Below, piece by piece: positions 1 to 8,954 of a stretch of 41,560 nt of DNA; within the stretch, counting starts at the first letter, position 1; every line of letters begins with the position of its first letter. The notes beneath the pieces are model-generated. The model searched no databases, was not told where the DNA came from, and saw only the letters and a program-made list of their open reading frames with translations. The position numbers and the translations under genes were made by a program. Source of the DNA: a bacterium (GTDB lineage: Bacteria; Bacillota_I; Bacilli_A; Izemoplasmatales; Hujiaoplasmataceae); NCBI GenBank assembly GCA_030684695.1, contig JAUXXX010000101.1:1-41560 (forward strand), read 5' to 3'.

Positions 1-798
1 AAGGTGTAATCCAAGTGTTTTATTTAAATAGTCAAGCAACCGAATCGTTTGTGGGTAATCCAAATGTCGTTTTGCCAGATCATCTCGATGAAACAATTGA
101 TCCGGTGTTCCATCAAAGACGAGCTCACCACTGTCTAAGACAATGGTTCTTGTGGCATATCTGTACACCAAATCCATATCATGAGTAATTAAGATGATGG
201 TTTTTTGTGTAACTCTTTGGATTTCTTGGAATAAATCCATCATTTGAATTTTTCCTGCTGGATCCAACCCAGAGGTTGGTTCGTCTAACACAAGAATTTG
301 TGGATCTAAGGCTAAGATGCCTGCAATCGACACTCTCTTCTTCTCTCCACCCGATAGATTAAACGGATTTCGTTTTAAATAAGACTCATCGAGTCCGACA
401 AGTTGAATGGCTTTACGAGCCAAGGCTTTCGCCTCTTCTGGCGTTTTCTTAAAGTTTAACGGTCCGAACATAATGTCTTTTTCGACGGTTTCTTCGAATA
501 GTTGATACTCCGGAAATTGGAACACTAAACCAACCTTTTGACGGAGATCATTGTACTTAATGGTCTTATCTCGTTTAGCAGTAATGGTTTTACCAAAGAG
601 AGTCACGGTTCCTTCACTAGGAAATACCAATGCATTCATGTGCTGAGCCAACGTGCTTTTTCCAGAACCAGTATGTCCAATTAAGGCAATGAATTCATTA
701 GTAGATTCGATGGATAAAGTAATGTTCTTAATGGCTTCGTGCGGGTGCTTCGTATGACCTGAATAATGATAACTTACTTGCTCGAACCGAATGCCCAT
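1..798 (-). CDS. ecfA2: ECF transporter ATPase EcfA2 (partial, C-terminus cut by window edge)
   Basis: Translated from the ATG at 796-798, the frame stays open to base 1 (266 codons seen; the family is usually about 285). It shows Walker A GHTGSGKST, the Q-loop VFQFPEYQLFEETV, the signature LSGGEKKRVSIAGILA and Walker B ILVLDEPTSGLDP, then the H-loop THDMD. The FPEYQLFEETV segment is typical of EcfA2. EcfA1 and EcfA2 form the ATPase pair of the energy-coupling-factor module that drives EcfT and substrate-binding S components for vitamin uptake at the inner face of the membrane. A GGAGGA ribosome site precedes the start, and the gene overlaps the end of ecfA1 by 25 nt, so the two are co-translated. 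ecfT is expected just beyond the left edge (inference). Confidence 0.95.
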   Translation of the reverse strand, partial: MGIRFEQVSYHYSGHTKHPHEAIKNITLSIESTNEFIALIGHTGSGKSTLAQHMNALVFPSEGTVTLFGKTITAKRDKTIKYNDLRQKVGLVFQFPEYQLFEETVEKDIMFGPLNFKKTPEEAKALARKAIQLVGLDESYLKRNPFNLSGGEKKRVSIAGILALDPQILVLDEPTSGLDPAGKIQMMDLFQEIQRVTQKTIILITHDMDLVYRYATRTIVLDSGELVFDGTPDQLFHRDDLAKRHLDYPQTIRLLDYLNKTLGLHL

Positions 799-1574
799 AA
801 TGCGTCCTCCAGTTCTTTTGTCATATAGGGGGTATTTAATAATTGATAATAGATTTCTAAAGAGGCCGGAAGTTCTAAGCGCGCTTCTTTAAACATATGT
901 GGTTGTTTCAAAAGTTCATCCCTATTTCCTTGAGCCAAGATTTCTCCTTGTTTTAAGATGACCATTTTTTGAGCTAACATGGCTTCTTCAATGTCATGAG
1001 TAATCATAATCACTGTCAAGCCTTCAAGGTTTAGTTGCTTGATATAATCCATTACCTCTGCTCTAGCATAAGGGTCAAGCATGGACGTTGCTTCATCAAA
1101 AATCATTACCTTGGTATTCATCGCCAAAATACCCGCAATCGCAACGCGTTGTTTTTGTCCCCCTGATAAAGTCGCTGGTTCTTTATCTAAAAATGGCGTT
1201 AAACCAATTTTTTGTGCAAAAAATTCGATGTTTGACAACATTTGTTCCCGAGGGATGTTTAGGTTTTCCATTCCAAAGGCAATATCATCTCTGACTGTCA
1301 CGCCAACAAATTGATTGTCTGGATTTTGAAATACGATACCAACTTGATTTCGTACTTCATACAACGTTTCTTCGGATAATTTCACACCATTCACAAAGAT
1401 TTCTCCTTCTGTTGGTTGAAGTAACCCGACGATGGTTTTTGCGAGGGTTGATTTTCCGCTTCCATTATGACCAAGAATGGCGACCCAGTCGCCTTTTTGA
1501 ATGGTTAAGTTAATGTTTTTTAATACTTTCCGTTTTGTGTTATATTGAAAAGACATGTTTTTGATTTCAATCAT
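774..1574 (-). CDS. ecfA1: ECF transporter ATPase EcfA1
   Basis: This 266-residue ABC ATPase has Walker A GHNGSGKST (about residues 35-43), Q-loop VFQNPDNQFVGVTV, signature LSGGQKQRVAIAGILA and Walker B VMIFDEATSMLDP, followed by THDIEE. The FQNPDNQFVG segment and DEATSMLDP are hallmarks of EcfA1 rather than a generic importer ATPase. It pairs with EcfA2 to power vitamin or metal uptake through EcfT. In Bacillus-type genomes ecfA1 directly follows rplQ; here nagA sits between them and the ecf unit has its own promoter (1604-1632). The start at 1574 is chosen because a GGCGGG-type ribosome site lies about 7 nt upstream. Confidence 0.95.
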   Translation of the reverse strand: MIEIKNMSFQYNTKRKVLKNINLTIQKGDWVAILGHNGSGKSTLAKTIVGLLQPTEGEIFVNGVKLSEETLYEVRNQVGIVFQNPDNQFVGVTVRDDIAFGMENLNIPREQMLSNIEFFAQKIGLTPFLDKEPATLSGGQKQRVAIAGILAMNTKVMIFDEATSMLDPYARAEVMDYIKQLNLEGLTVIMITHDIEEAMLAQKMVILKQGEILAQGNRDELLKQPHMFKEARLELPASLEIYYQLLNTPYMTKELEDALWAFGSSK

Positions 1575-1603
1575 TTATATTCCCGCCTTACTATTCCTTG
1601 TCT

Positions 1604-1632
1604 ATTATATCATAACTACGCTTTGATGAAAA
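1604..1632 (-). promoter_or_regulatory. Promoter of ecfA1-ecfA2
   Basis: On the minus strand an extended -10, TGATATAAT, has its hexamer at 1604-1609, with a weak -35 TTTTCA at 1627-1632 (17 nt spacer). It lies 30 nt upstream of the ecfA1 start and downstream of the nagA terminator. Confidence 0.7.
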
Positions 1633-1713
1633 GAATAGACCTTTTGACATGGGCTACTTTTCGCCATTTCTTTGGCAGAGACTAATTGATTTGTACTCCT
1701 ATAGATTCACCAT

Positions 1714-1743
1714 ATAAAAAAGACTCCTTGCATGGAATCTTTT
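1714..1743 (-). terminator. Terminator of nagA
   Basis: A minus-strand hairpin pairs AAAGATTCC with GGAGTCTTT (9 bp with one G-U) around a 6-nt loop and runs into a T6 tract. It starts about 18 nt after the nagA stop. Confidence 0.85.
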
Positions 1744-1760
1744 AACGAGATATAGCGAAT

Positions 1761-2879
1761 TTAGCTATTGTGTTCACTTTGATAGGTGAACACGACGTTA
1801 TTCATAGCATCCAAGCCAACAATGTCAGCGTTCATGCCTACACACAATGATCCGATCTTTGTATGAATTCCTAGTTCCTTGGCTTGATTGGTAGATGTTA
1901 TGTTAGCGATGTCTTGCCATGATGAAAGAGTATCTTCCTTAAAATGACGCACCGCTTCCCCCATGGTAAGGACACTCCCGGCTAATTGATTTCCAAGTAA
2001 GGGTACTCCATTCACAAGTTGTATGGATTGTCCCCCTAATTCATACACTCCATCTGGCATATTTTTAGCCCGAATAGAATCGGTCACTAACTCAATAGAA
2101 GTTGTTGGCTTACATTTTGAGACCAACTGTATGGCTTCTTTGGATACATGGTGATGATCACAGATGATTTCCACTGTTAAGTCATCATGCAAAAGCGCTG
2201 AGCCCACCAAGCCAATTTCGCGGTGATGAAGCGGACTCATGGCATTATAGCAATGCGTGACTCGTTTGACTCCAAACTTCATTGCGTGTTCTACCTGTGA
2301 ATGTGTTGCGCTTGAGTGACCCATCGAAACTAGAATGCCACGCTGTTGTAACCCTTGTAAAAAGTCATCACTTTGGACTTCTGGAGCTAGTGAAACCATT
2401 TTGATACGGTGATTGCTGGCTTCTTGAAACTCATCAAAAAGTTTCAAGGAACCCTCTATAATGTATTGAGGGTCTTGGGCCCCTTTGAATTGCTTATTGA
2501 GAAATGGTCCTTCCAAATGAATCCCTAGTAGTTTTGAGCCTTTATTTGATTGAAATGTCCCAAGTGCTCGAAGTGCTTTTAAAATATTGTCCACGCTATC
2601 TGTCATAGTGGTAGCCAAACAAGAAGTGACCCCTTCTTTTAATAATTGATCAAGTATGGTTTGGATGGATTCATGGCTTGCATCCATAAAATCACATCCA
2701 TTGGTCCCATGAACATGCATATCGATAAATCCTGGTAACAGTGTCATCCCAGAGCAATCGATGCCTTCTTGATTGGAAAAGATGCCTATTTCTAGGATAA
2801 TTCCCGATTCAATAGTGATATATCCAGATTCAATCCATTGAGTGGGTGTTTGAATGGAACAATTTACGAGTGTTATCAT
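1761..2879 (-). CDS. nagA: N-acetylglucosamine-6-phosphate deacetylase
   Basis: This 372-residue cytoplasmic enzyme of the amidohydrolase superfamily removes acetate from GlcNAc-6-phosphate, feeding glucosamine-6-phosphate to glycolysis or wall synthesis. Visible landmarks are HVHG (residues 55-58), HLEGPF with the metal-binding Glu (123), GHSSA (His 188), THCYNAM (His 209) and the catalytic Asp in LVTDSI (267). Length is normal (about 380). AGGAAAGGAA precedes the ATG. The gene has its own promoter and terminator, so it is a single-gene unit placed between rplQ and the ecf genes. No nagB lies beside it in this window. Confidence 0.95.
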   Translation of the reverse strand: MITLVNCSIQTPTQWIESGYITIESGIILEIGIFSNQEGIDCSGMTLLPGFIDMHVHGTNGCDFMDASHESIQTILDQLLKEGVTSCLATTMTDSVDNILKALRALGTFQSNKGSKLLGIHLEGPFLNKQFKGAQDPQYIIEGSLKLFDEFQEASNHRIKMVSLAPEVQSDDFLQGLQQRGILVSMGHSSATHSQVEHAMKFGVKRVTHCYNAMSPLHHREIGLVGSALLHDDLTVEIICDHHHVSKEAIQLVSKCKPTTSIELVTDSIRAKNMPDGVYELGGQSIQLVNGVPLLGNQLAGSVLTMGEAVRHFKEDTLSSWQDIANITSTNQAKELGIHTKIGSLCVGMNADIVGLDAMNNVVFTYQSEHNS

Positions 2880-2906
2880 TTCTGATTCCTTTCCTAATGC
2901 ATCTTT

Positions 2907-2935
2907 ATTATATCATTAATTTGATGGTCAATGAC
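2907..2935 (-). promoter_or_regulatory. Promoter of nagA
   Basis: An extended -10 TGATATAAT on the minus strand has its hexamer at 2907-2912. At 17 nt the -35 position holds only CGTCAT (2930-2935), so recognition probably rests on the TG extension. Confidence 0.65.
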
Positions 2936-3008
2936 GACGGGTTGTAAAGTGTAAACTTGAAACATTATCATTACCCATTGCACATACAAAAATCGTAACA
3001 GAAAAAGA

Positions 3009-3037
3009 AAAACAGCGGTCCAATGGATCGCTGTTTT
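3009..3037 (-). terminator. Terminator of the S10-spc-alpha operon
   Basis: Just after the rplQ stop, the minus strand forms AAACAGCG/CGCTGTTT plus an inner TCC/GGA separated by one mismatch, with a 3-nt loop. A TTTTTCTTTTTC tract follows. Confidence 0.85.
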
Positions 3038-3042
3038 ATGTA

Positions 3043-3402
3043 TTATACGAGTTCTAGAATTGCCATTGGGCATGCATCGCCCAAACGGTTTCCAATGCGG
3101 TAAATGCGGGTATATCCGCCGTTACGGTCTTGGTATTTTGGTCCATACTCTTTAAAGAGCTTTTGAAGTGCAGTTTGATCGTTAATCGACAAGTCACGAA
3201 CAGTTTGACCTGCAAGACGAATGGAATGAAGATCGCCTCTTTTTGCTAATGTGATTAACTTTTCCGCTACGCGTTTGATTTCTTTTGCTTTGATGACTGA
3301 CGTTTCAATTCTTCCATGAAGAAAAAGTTGCGTAGCCAAATCGCGAATCAACGCATGTCGGTTGTCACTGCGACGGTTTAATTTACTATATCCTCTCGCC
3401 AT
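3043..3402 (-). CDS. rplQ: 50S ribosomal protein L17
   Basis: This 119-residue protein begins MARGYSKLNRRSDNRHAL and contains the L17 core LFLHGRIETSVIKAKEIKRV. It lies near the exit tunnel of the large subunit. It is the last gene of the ribosomal operon, 18 nt after rpoA, with ribosome site TAGGAGG. A strong terminator follows at once. Confidence 0.98.
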   Translation of the reverse strand: MARGYSKLNRRSDNRHALIRDLATQLFLHGRIETSVIKAKEIKRVAEKLITLAKRGDLHSIRLAGQTVRDLSINDQTALQKLFKEYGPKYQDRNGGYTRIYRIGNRLGDACPMAILELV

Positions 3403-3420
3403 GATTAGCCTCCTAAATGA

Positions 3421-4371
3421 TTAATGTTTCGCCAAACCTAAGTTGAGTTCTTCCAACTTTTGTTTGACTTCTTTTAACGATTTTTTACCGAGATTACGGA
3501 CTTTCATCATGTCTTCTTCGGTTTTTTCGATTAGTTCACCGAGCGTATGAATGCCGGCACGTTTTAAACAGTTGTAACTTCTGACCGATAAATCTAAGTC
3601 TTCAATTGGTTTTTCCAAATTGCGACCGATTTCTTCGCTCTTACGTTCGATCATGTAATCTTCGGCCATTTGTTTGTTGGAAAGTTCCACAACAGAATAT
3701 AAATGGTCAATTAACATTTTCGCGGCCATCCCGATGGCTTCCTTTGGTCCAATAGAACCATTGGTCCACACTTCGACGGTGAGTTTATCGTAGTCGGCAG
3801 AATCGTCGACACGGGTTTTATCAATCACATAGTTGGCTTTCACAACAGGTGTGTAAATGCTATCGATTGGAATAACGCCTACCATGTTTTCATATACAGC
3901 GTTTTTTTCTGCATTTACATAGCCATTGCCTCTTCTAGCATGCATTACCATCCGGAACCGCTTGCCTTTGCCTACATGACAAATATAATGGTCAGGATTG
4001 ATAACTTCGACTTCGTCGTCGGCGATGATGTCGCCTGCGCGTACATCACATGGACCGTCAACGATGACTTCCAAGCGTTTTTCGACAATCGGGTTGCTGG
4101 AATCGATGGTTAAGACGACGCCTTTTAAATTTAAGACGATCGTAGTAACATCTTCGACTACGTTTTCAATGGCGGTGAACTCATGTTCTACGCCATCAAT
4201 TTGCGTATTGATGATTGCTGCTCCCGGTAGAGATGAGAGTAAAACTCGACGAAGCGAGTTGCCTAAAGTCGTTCCAAAGCCACGATCAAGTGGTGTAATG
4301 GTAAAACGCCCATAGGTATCGTTGATCTCTTCTGTAATCGTTCTTGGTTTTTCGAATTTCAAGTCCTTCAA
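3421..4371 (-). CDS. rpoA: RNA polymerase alpha subunit
   Basis: This 316-residue protein has the assembly and dimerisation domain (FTITPLDRGFGTTLGNSLRRVLLSS region, about residues 25-50) and a complete C-terminal helix-hairpin-helix domain (LDLSVRSYNCLKRAGIHTLGEL through KSLKEVKQKL, about residues 249-310), so UP-element and activator contacts should be possible. The start codon is TTG (4369-4371), 8 nt after a TAGGGGG ribosome site. No better ATG exists, since the first residues MKDLKFEKP match the family. It sits between rpsK and rplQ as in other Firmicutes. Confidence 0.97.
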   Translation of the reverse strand: MKDLKFEKPRTITEEINDTYGRFTITPLDRGFGTTLGNSLRRVLLSSLPGAAIINTQIDGVEHEFTAIENVVEDVTTIVLNLKGVVLTIDSSNPIVEKRLEVIVDGPCDVRAGDIIADDEVEVINPDHYICHVGKGKRFRMVMHARRGNGYVNAEKNAVYENMVGVIPIDSIYTPVVKANYVIDKTRVDDSADYDKLTVEVWTNGSIGPKEAIGMAAKMLIDHLYSVVELSNKQMAEDYMIERKSEEIGRNLEKPIEDLDLSVRSYNCLKRAGIHTLGELIEKTEEDMMKVRNLGKKSLKEVKQKLEELNLGLAKH

Positions 4372-4383
4372 GAAAATTACCCC

Positions 4384-4770
4384 CTAACCTCTGGGTCGTT
4401 TTGGTGGACGACATCCATTATGAGGAACTGGCGTTACGTCTTTGATTGCCGTAATTTCAAGTCCGGCTACTTGTAAGCTTCTGATTGCGGCTTCACGGCC
4501 TGGTCCTGGACCTTTAACCGAAACTTCAACGCGTTGCATACCATTTTCAATCGCTGCTTTTGCGCAAGCTTCTGAAGCGATACCAGCGGCGAACGGCGTG
4601 GATTTACGGCTGCCTTTATACCCGACTGCACCAGCAGAGCTCCAAGCAATGGCGTTACCAGCTGGATCGGTGATGGTGATGATCGTATTGTTAAACGTTG
4701 AATGAATGTGTGCTACACCAGAAGGAATATTCTTTTTAACTTTACGTTTTTTAACTACTGTACGAGCCAT
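4384..4770 (-). CDS. rpsK: 30S ribosomal protein S11
   Basis: This 128-residue small-subunit platform protein has the family motifs [13 protein letters not shown] and the C-terminal [12 protein letters not shown]. The N-terminus ([13 protein letters not shown]) and length are normal. It is 14 nt downstream of rpsM, with ribosome site AGGAGGAT, and 12 nt upstream of the rpoA TTG start. Confidence 0.98.
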   Translation of the reverse strand: MARTVVKKRKVKKNIPSGVAHIHSTFNNTIITITDPAGNAIAWSSAGAVGYKGSRKSTPFAAGIASEACAKAAIENGMQRVEVSVKGPGPGREAAIRSLQVAGLEITAIKDVTPVPHNGCRPPKRPRG

Positions 4771-4784
4771 TTGTCATAATCCTC

Positions 4785-5150
4785 CTATTTCTTCTTATTC
4801 GCAACGGTTTTTCTCGGTCCTTTACGGGTACGAGAATTGTTACGCGTATTTTGTCCGCGTGTTGGTAAACCTTTGCGGTGACGAATTCCGCGGTAGCAGC
4901 CAATTTCCATCAAACGTTTGATGTTTAAACTTACTTCCCGGCGAAGGTCGCCTTCTACTCGATACTTTGCTACTTCGCTACGGATTCTGCCTAGTTCGTC
5001 TTCGGTCAAATCTTTAACGCGCTTGTCTTCAGAAATTCCCACGGCTGCGAGAACTTTTTGGGATAGCGATTTACCAATTCCGAATACATAGGTAAGCGAA
5101 ATAACAACGCGTTTGTCTCTAGGAATATCTACTCCTGCTATACGTGCCAT
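4785..5150 (-). CDS. rpsM: 30S ribosomal protein S13
   Basis: This 121-residue protein of the small-subunit head contacts tRNA and bridges to the large subunit. It begins [14 protein letters not shown] and carries the conserved [25 protein letters not shown]-like segment near the C-terminus. Ribosome site TAGGAGGG precedes the ATG. It lies directly after rpmJ. Confidence 0.98.
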   Translation of the reverse strand: MARIAGVDIPRDKRVVISLTYVFGIGKSLSQKVLAAVGISEDKRVKDLTEDELGRIRSEVAKYRVEGDLRREVSLNIKRLMEIGCYRGIRHRKGLPTRGQNTRNNSRTRKGPRKTVANKKK

Positions 5151-5161
5151 CGATTTCCCTC

Positions 5162-5278
5162 CTATTTACCTTGTCTTTGTTTGTGTTTTGGATTTTCGCA
5201 GATGACCATAACGGCACCATTGCGTTTAATTACTTTGCATTTGTCGCAAATCTTTTTTACGGATGGTCTAATTTTCAT
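5162..5278 (-). CDS. rpmJ: 50S ribosomal protein L36
   Basis: This 38-residue protein runs from the ATG at 5276-5278 to a TAG at 5162-5164. It begins [19 protein letters not shown] and ends [10 protein letters not shown]. The zinc ligands Cys-x2-Cys, Cys and His are all present, so this is the zinc-binding (C+) form. It sits between infA and rpsM, its usual place. Confidence 0.96.
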   Translation of the reverse strand: MKIRPSVKKICDKCKVIKRNGAVMVICENPKHKQRQGK

Positions 5279-5306
5279 ACCATGTCCTCCATATGATGTT
5301 TAAAAT

Positions 5307-5531
5307 TTATTGGTTCATTCGATACGTAATGCGGCCACGTGTTAAGTCGTATGTTGATAGTTCAACTTTGACCTTATCGCCTGGTAAAATGCGTATGTAA
5401 TGCATGCGGATTTTACCAGAAACGTGTCCGATGATGCGATGACCGATTTCGAGCTCGATTAAGAATTGCGCATTGGGCAATACTTCAATCACAGTGCCGA
5501 TCATTTCGATGACGTCATCTTTTTTAGACAT
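5307..5531 (-). CDS. infA: Translation initiation factor IF-1
   Basis: This 74-residue OB-fold protein binds the ribosomal A site during initiation. Recognisable segments are [20 protein letters not shown], the [19 protein letters not shown] strand and the end [18 protein letters not shown] lies upstream of the ATG. It is 16 nt after the map stop. Confidence 0.97.
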   Translation of the reverse strand: MSKKDDVIEMIGTVIEVLPNAQFLIELEIGHRIIGHVSGKIRMHYIRILPGDKVKVELSTYDLTRGRITYRMNQ

Positions 5532-5546
5532 TGAATCACTCCTATG

Positions 5547-6296
5547 TTAACGCTTCGTCAAAATTTCATACCCAGTGTCAGTGATTAAGATCGTGTGCTC
5601 AAAATGAGCAGAGTATGCTTTATCAACTGTTACCGTTGTCCATCCATCCTCTAGGACGCGAACGTCTTTGGAACCAAGATTGATCATGGGTTCGATGGCA
5701 AGCGTCATCCCTTTTTTTAAGGTGATACCGCGACCTGGAAGTCCATAATTCGGAATTTGTGGTTCTTCGTGGAGGTTTGACCCGATGCCGTGACCGACGA
5801 AATCACGAACCACTGAGAATCCCGCTTGTTCTGCGTGAACTTGTATGGCGTGTGAGATGTCAGATAACCTAGCACCTGGTTTGGCCTGGGACAGGCCTAG
5901 AAATAAACTTTTTTCAGTTTCTTCGAGTAATCGGGCTGCGTTTTCTTGGATACTACCTACTGGGTATGTCCATGCGGAATCCCCATGATAGCCTTTGTAC
6001 TTTGCACCGATGTCAATGGAGACGATATCTCCTTCTTTCAGTAAGTGATTGATTGAAGGGATGCCATGTACGACGACTTCGTTGACAGAAATGCACGATG
6101 CCGCCGGAAAGCCGTTATAATGTTTGAACGAAGGAATTGCTCCATGTTCCACAATCACGGCTTCGACGATTTCATCTAATTTTAGGGTCGATACGCCTGG
6201 ACGAATATAGGGTTGGACAGCCTTATGGGCAAGTCCGACGATTCGTCCAGCTTCTCGCATCAGTTCAATTTCGCGGTTCGATTTGATCGTTACCAT
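5547..6296 (-). CDS. map: Methionine aminopeptidase, type I
   Basis: This 249-residue dinuclear-metal peptidase removes the initiator Met from nascent proteins. Metal ligands are visible as Asp in [16 protein letters not shown] (two Asp), His in [14 protein letters not shown], Glu in LAIEPM and Glu in HFEHTILIT. The ATG at 6296 ([17 protein letters not shown]) fits family N-termini. An in-frame ATG 45 nt further upstream would add an unusual 15-residue leader and has no ribosome site. The chosen start overlaps the end of adk by 32 nt, suggesting coupling. Confidence 0.95.
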   Translation of the reverse strand: MVTIKSNREIELMREAGRIVGLAHKAVQPYIRPGVSTLKLDEIVEAVIVEHGAIPSFKHYNGFPAASCISVNEVVVHGIPSINHLLKEGDIVSIDIGAKYKGYHGDSAWTYPVGSIQENAARLLEETEKSLFLGLSQAKPGARLSDISHAIQVHAEQAGFSVVRDFVGHGIGSNLHEEPQIPNYGLPGRGITLKKGMTLAIEPMINLGSKDVRVLEDGWTTVTVDKAYSAHFEHTILITDTGYEILTKR

Positions 6297-6948
6297 GGTT
6301 TGGTTCACCCAATCTTTTGGTGATGTCGGCGAACACTTCATCCGTTGCTCTTGTACCGTCCACCACTTGAAGGAGACCTTGCTTTTGATAGAAGTTTAGC
6401 AGCGGTCTTGTTTTGTTGTTGTAAATACGAAGTCGGTTTAACACCGATTCTTCTAAATCATCTGCTCGTTGAATCAAGGCACTACCGCAAACATCGCATA
6501 CCCCTGGAATGACGGAGGGATGGAAATGAATGTGGTAAGTAGCGTTGCAAGTGGAGCAAACGCGGCGCCCAGCCATGCGATTTAACAAAATATCATCACT
6601 GACATCCACATTGATGCATGCAGTTAATGCAAGACCAAGAGAAGCAAGCATTTGATTGAGTGCAATCGCTTGAGTTTCTGTTCGGGGATAGCCATCGAGC
6701 ATAAAGCCGTTTGGATAATCCTTTCTACAAAGAATCTCACGGACAATATCGTTGGTCAGATCATCGGGGACGAGTTCACCTTTTTTGATGTACTTTTCCG
6801 CTTCGATTCCGATCAATGAGCGTTTCGATATTTCATCCCGGTAGACGTTACCAGTAGAAATGTGTTTCAATTGATAGTAGTCGAGCAGCCTCGTCGCCTG
6901 TGTGCCTTTGCCAGCACCAGGTTTGCCCATAATCAACAAGTTTAACAT
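6265..6948 (-). CDS. adk: Adenylate kinase
   Basis: This 227-residue enzyme interconverts ATP + AMP and 2 ADP. The P-loop [10 protein letters not shown] lies at about residues 8-17, with the AMP-binding DGYPRT near residue 85. The LID carries two Cys-x2-Cys pairs (CSTCNATYH and CDVCGSAL), so it is the zinc-binding LID type seen in Gram-positives. Position 8 has GKPG rather than the more usual GLPG/GPPG. It ends with TGA, direct evidence that TGA is a stop in this organism. It is 5 nt after secY with only a weak ribosome site (GAAG). Confidence 0.97.
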   Translation of the reverse strand: MLNLLIMGKPGAGKGTQATRLLDYYQLKHISTGNVYRDEISKRSLIGIEAEKYIKKGELVPDDLTNDIVREILCRKDYPNGFMLDGYPRTETQAIALNQMLASLGLALTACINVDVSDDILLNRMAGRRVCSTCNATYHIHFHPSVIPGVCDVCGSALIQRADDLEESVLNRLRIYNNKTRPLLNFYQKQGLLQVVDGTRATDEVFADITKRLGEPNHGNDQIEPRN

Positions 6949-6953
6949 CGATT

Positions 6954-8318
6954 TTACTTCATGAAACCGGCGTATGTCTTGTCTTGGGTGTCGGTTTGAA
7001 TTTGTTTCGCTGTTTCCAGCGCAACCCCAACAATGATGAGGAGCGACGTTCCGCCAATCTGAGCATAGGAGTGTCCTAAGACCATCGAGGTAATGATCGG
7101 TAAGGATGCAACTACTACGAGGTAAATCGCTCCAATAACCGTCACGCGGAACAAGGTTTTGGTAATGTAAGCTTCGGTTTCAGCCCCTGGACGGTATCCT
7201 GGAATATACGCATTTTGTTTTTGTAAATTATCGGCTGTCTTTTCGGGATTAATTAAAATAAACGAATAGAAGAACGAGAATACAAAGATTAATAGCATAT
7301 ATAAGAAGAATCCGATGGGTTCGCTATACGTAAAAATTTGGTTGAGCCAATTTTGCGTGTTCGTCGCTGCTGCTGTATTCCCCCATTGAATATAGGTGAA
7401 AACAGTTCCTGGCAAACTTAAAATGATGGATGCGAAGATAACTGGTATTACGTTCGCTGTGTTTAATTTAATTGGAATGTTTGATTCTGATTTTCCAGAG
7501 AATTTGGATCCTGCTGGACGGTTTGCATATTGAATAGGGACTTTGCGAACTGCACCTTGCATGTAAGTAATTCCAACCAATACGAGCACAAACATTAAAA
7601 TGGAAACTCCGAAGAGGGCATAGCCCGCTAAGCTACCTTGTGCGGCGTAAACACCGTTTGGTAATGTTCCAGTAATGTAGTAAGAAATCAAACTAGCGAT
7701 CGTTCCTGGGAAGGAAATGATGATCCCACCGACGATTAACATCGATGCGCCGTTACCGATTCCTTTTAACGTAATTTGGTCCGCAAGCCAAATCATAAAT
7801 GCACTACCTGCTGTTAAAACAACAGCGATATAGAAGTAAATCAAGAACCATAAGTTTCTCGTTCCTCCGCCGGTTGCCCAGTCGGAAACCCCGAAGTCAA
7901 ACAACGAAGCTTGAGAACTATGGAATGCAAATGTCATTGCTAATGCTTGGATGAACGCAAGAATCATCGCTAAATAACGAGTGACACGTGCGATTTTTGC
8001 TCTACCGACTTCTCCTTCATCACTCCACTCTTTCAAAATAGGCACAATGTCCATTTGAAGGAGTTGAACCACGATGGATGCAGTAATGTATGGGCTAATT
8101 CCTAGTGCAATGACAGAATAGTTACGTAATGCATCTCCAGAAATGGAGTTGACAATTCCTAGGAAACCAGAATTATCGAATAAATCCGCTAACGACCCTG
8201 CATCAATCAATGGCATGGTAACGTAAGTAAGTAACTTGAAAACTAAAAAAGCGAGCAACGTAAAGCCAATTCGTTTGAGAACAGCCTTGTTTTGAAGCAC
8301 TTTTTTCAGTGTTTCCAT
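6954..8318 (-). CDS. secY: Protein translocase subunit SecY
   Basis: This 454-residue polytopic membrane protein forms the Sec channel. About ten hydrophobic segments are visible, including the plug-region SLADLFDNSGFLGIVNSISG and the conserved LGISPYITASIVVQLL. Other landmarks are the loop YMQGAVRKVPIQYANR and the C-terminal GYRPGAETEAYI segment. It follows rplO by a single base, with ribosome site GAGGTGAT lying at the end of rplO, so translation is coupled. Confidence 0.97.
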   Translation of the reverse strand: METLKKVLQNKAVLKRIGFTLLAFLVFKLLTYVTMPLIDAGSLADLFDNSGFLGIVNSISGDALRNYSVIALGISPYITASIVVQLLQMDIVPILKEWSDEGEVGRAKIARVTRYLAMILAFIQALAMTFAFHSSQASLFDFGVSDWATGGGTRNLWFLIYFYIAVVLTAGSAFMIWLADQITLKGIGNGASMLIVGGIIISFPGTIASLISYYITGTLPNGVYAAQGSLAGYALFGVSILMFVLVLVGITYMQGAVRKVPIQYANRPAGSKFSGKSESNIPIKLNTANVIPVIFASIILSLPGTVFTYIQWGNTAAATNTQNWLNQIFTYSEPIGFFLYMLLIFVFSFFYSFILINPEKTADNLQKQNAYIPGYRPGAETEAYITKTLFRVTVIGAIYLVVVASLPIITSMVLGHSYAQIGGTSLLIIVGVALETAKQIQTDTQDKTYAGFMK

Positions 8319-8319
8319 G

Positions 8320-8760
8320 TTAAATCACCTCAGCTTTGCCACCAGCAGCTTCAATGATCGCCTTCGCCGATTCCGAGAACTTGTGCGCTTGAACTGTCAG
8401 TTTGACGTTTAATGTTCCATGTCCTAGAACTTTCACACCAGACAATACTTGTTTGATATGTCCATTCTTTAGTAATAATTCTGGATTAATCACGGTATCT
8501 ACTGGATAAGCGTTTAACTCGTTAACGTTAACCGTTGCGAATTCTTTTCTAAAATGATTGGTGAAACCGCGTTTCGGAAGACGTTTGAACAAAGGAGTTT
8601 GTCCTCCTTCGAACCCAAGACGAACACCGCCGCCAGTCCGAGAGTTTTGACCTTTTGTTCCTCTACCAGATGTTTTACCAGTTCCACTAGAAGTTCCACG
8701 TCCAACGCGTTTCTTATAATGGGTAGCGCCATCTACTGGCTTTAATTCATGTAATTTCAT
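8320..8760 (-). CDS. rplO: 50S ribosomal protein L15
   Basis: This 146-residue protein begins [14 protein letters not shown], with the Gly/Arg-rich extension [19 protein letters not shown], then [24 protein letters not shown]. These are classical L15 features. It follows rpmD by 11 nt and is followed at one base by secY. Confidence 0.98.
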   Translation of the reverse strand: MKLHELKPVDGATHYKKRVGRGTSSGTGKTSGRGTKGQNSRTGGGVRLGFEGGQTPLFKRLPKRGFTNHFRKEFATVNVNELNAYPVDTVINPELLLKNGHIKQVLSGVKVLGHGTLNVKLTVQAHKFSESAKAIIEAAGGKAEVI

Positions 8761-8771
8761 GTCAGTTCCTC

Positions 8772-8954
8772 CTACTTCACTTCTTCGACTTTGACCAAAT
8801 GCGATACCGTATTGATCATGCCACGAATGTCTTGTGTGTCAGCTTTGATGACTGCGGAGTGTACTTTGGATAAGCCAAGTGCTTTGACAGTTTTGATTTG
8901 ATTTGGTTTATGACCAATGGTGCTTTTCACTAATGTGATTTTAATATCAGCCAT
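8772..8954 (-). CDS. rpmD: 50S ribosomal protein L30
   Basis: This 60-residue protein begins [19 protein letters not shown] and has the L30 core [15 protein letters not shown] and [14 protein letters not shown]. The start ATG overlaps the rpsE stop by one base. Confidence 0.97.
   Translation of the reverse strand: MADIKITLVKSTIGHKPNQIKTVKALGLSKVHSAVIKADTQDIRGMINTVSHLVKVEEVK

Noticed and set aside
6265-6267. Possible Mycoplasma-type code with TGA as Trp
   Set aside because: TGA closes adk, the PHP gene and the leucine-rich repeat gene at sensible ends, while Trp is encoded by TGG, so the standard bacterial code applies.
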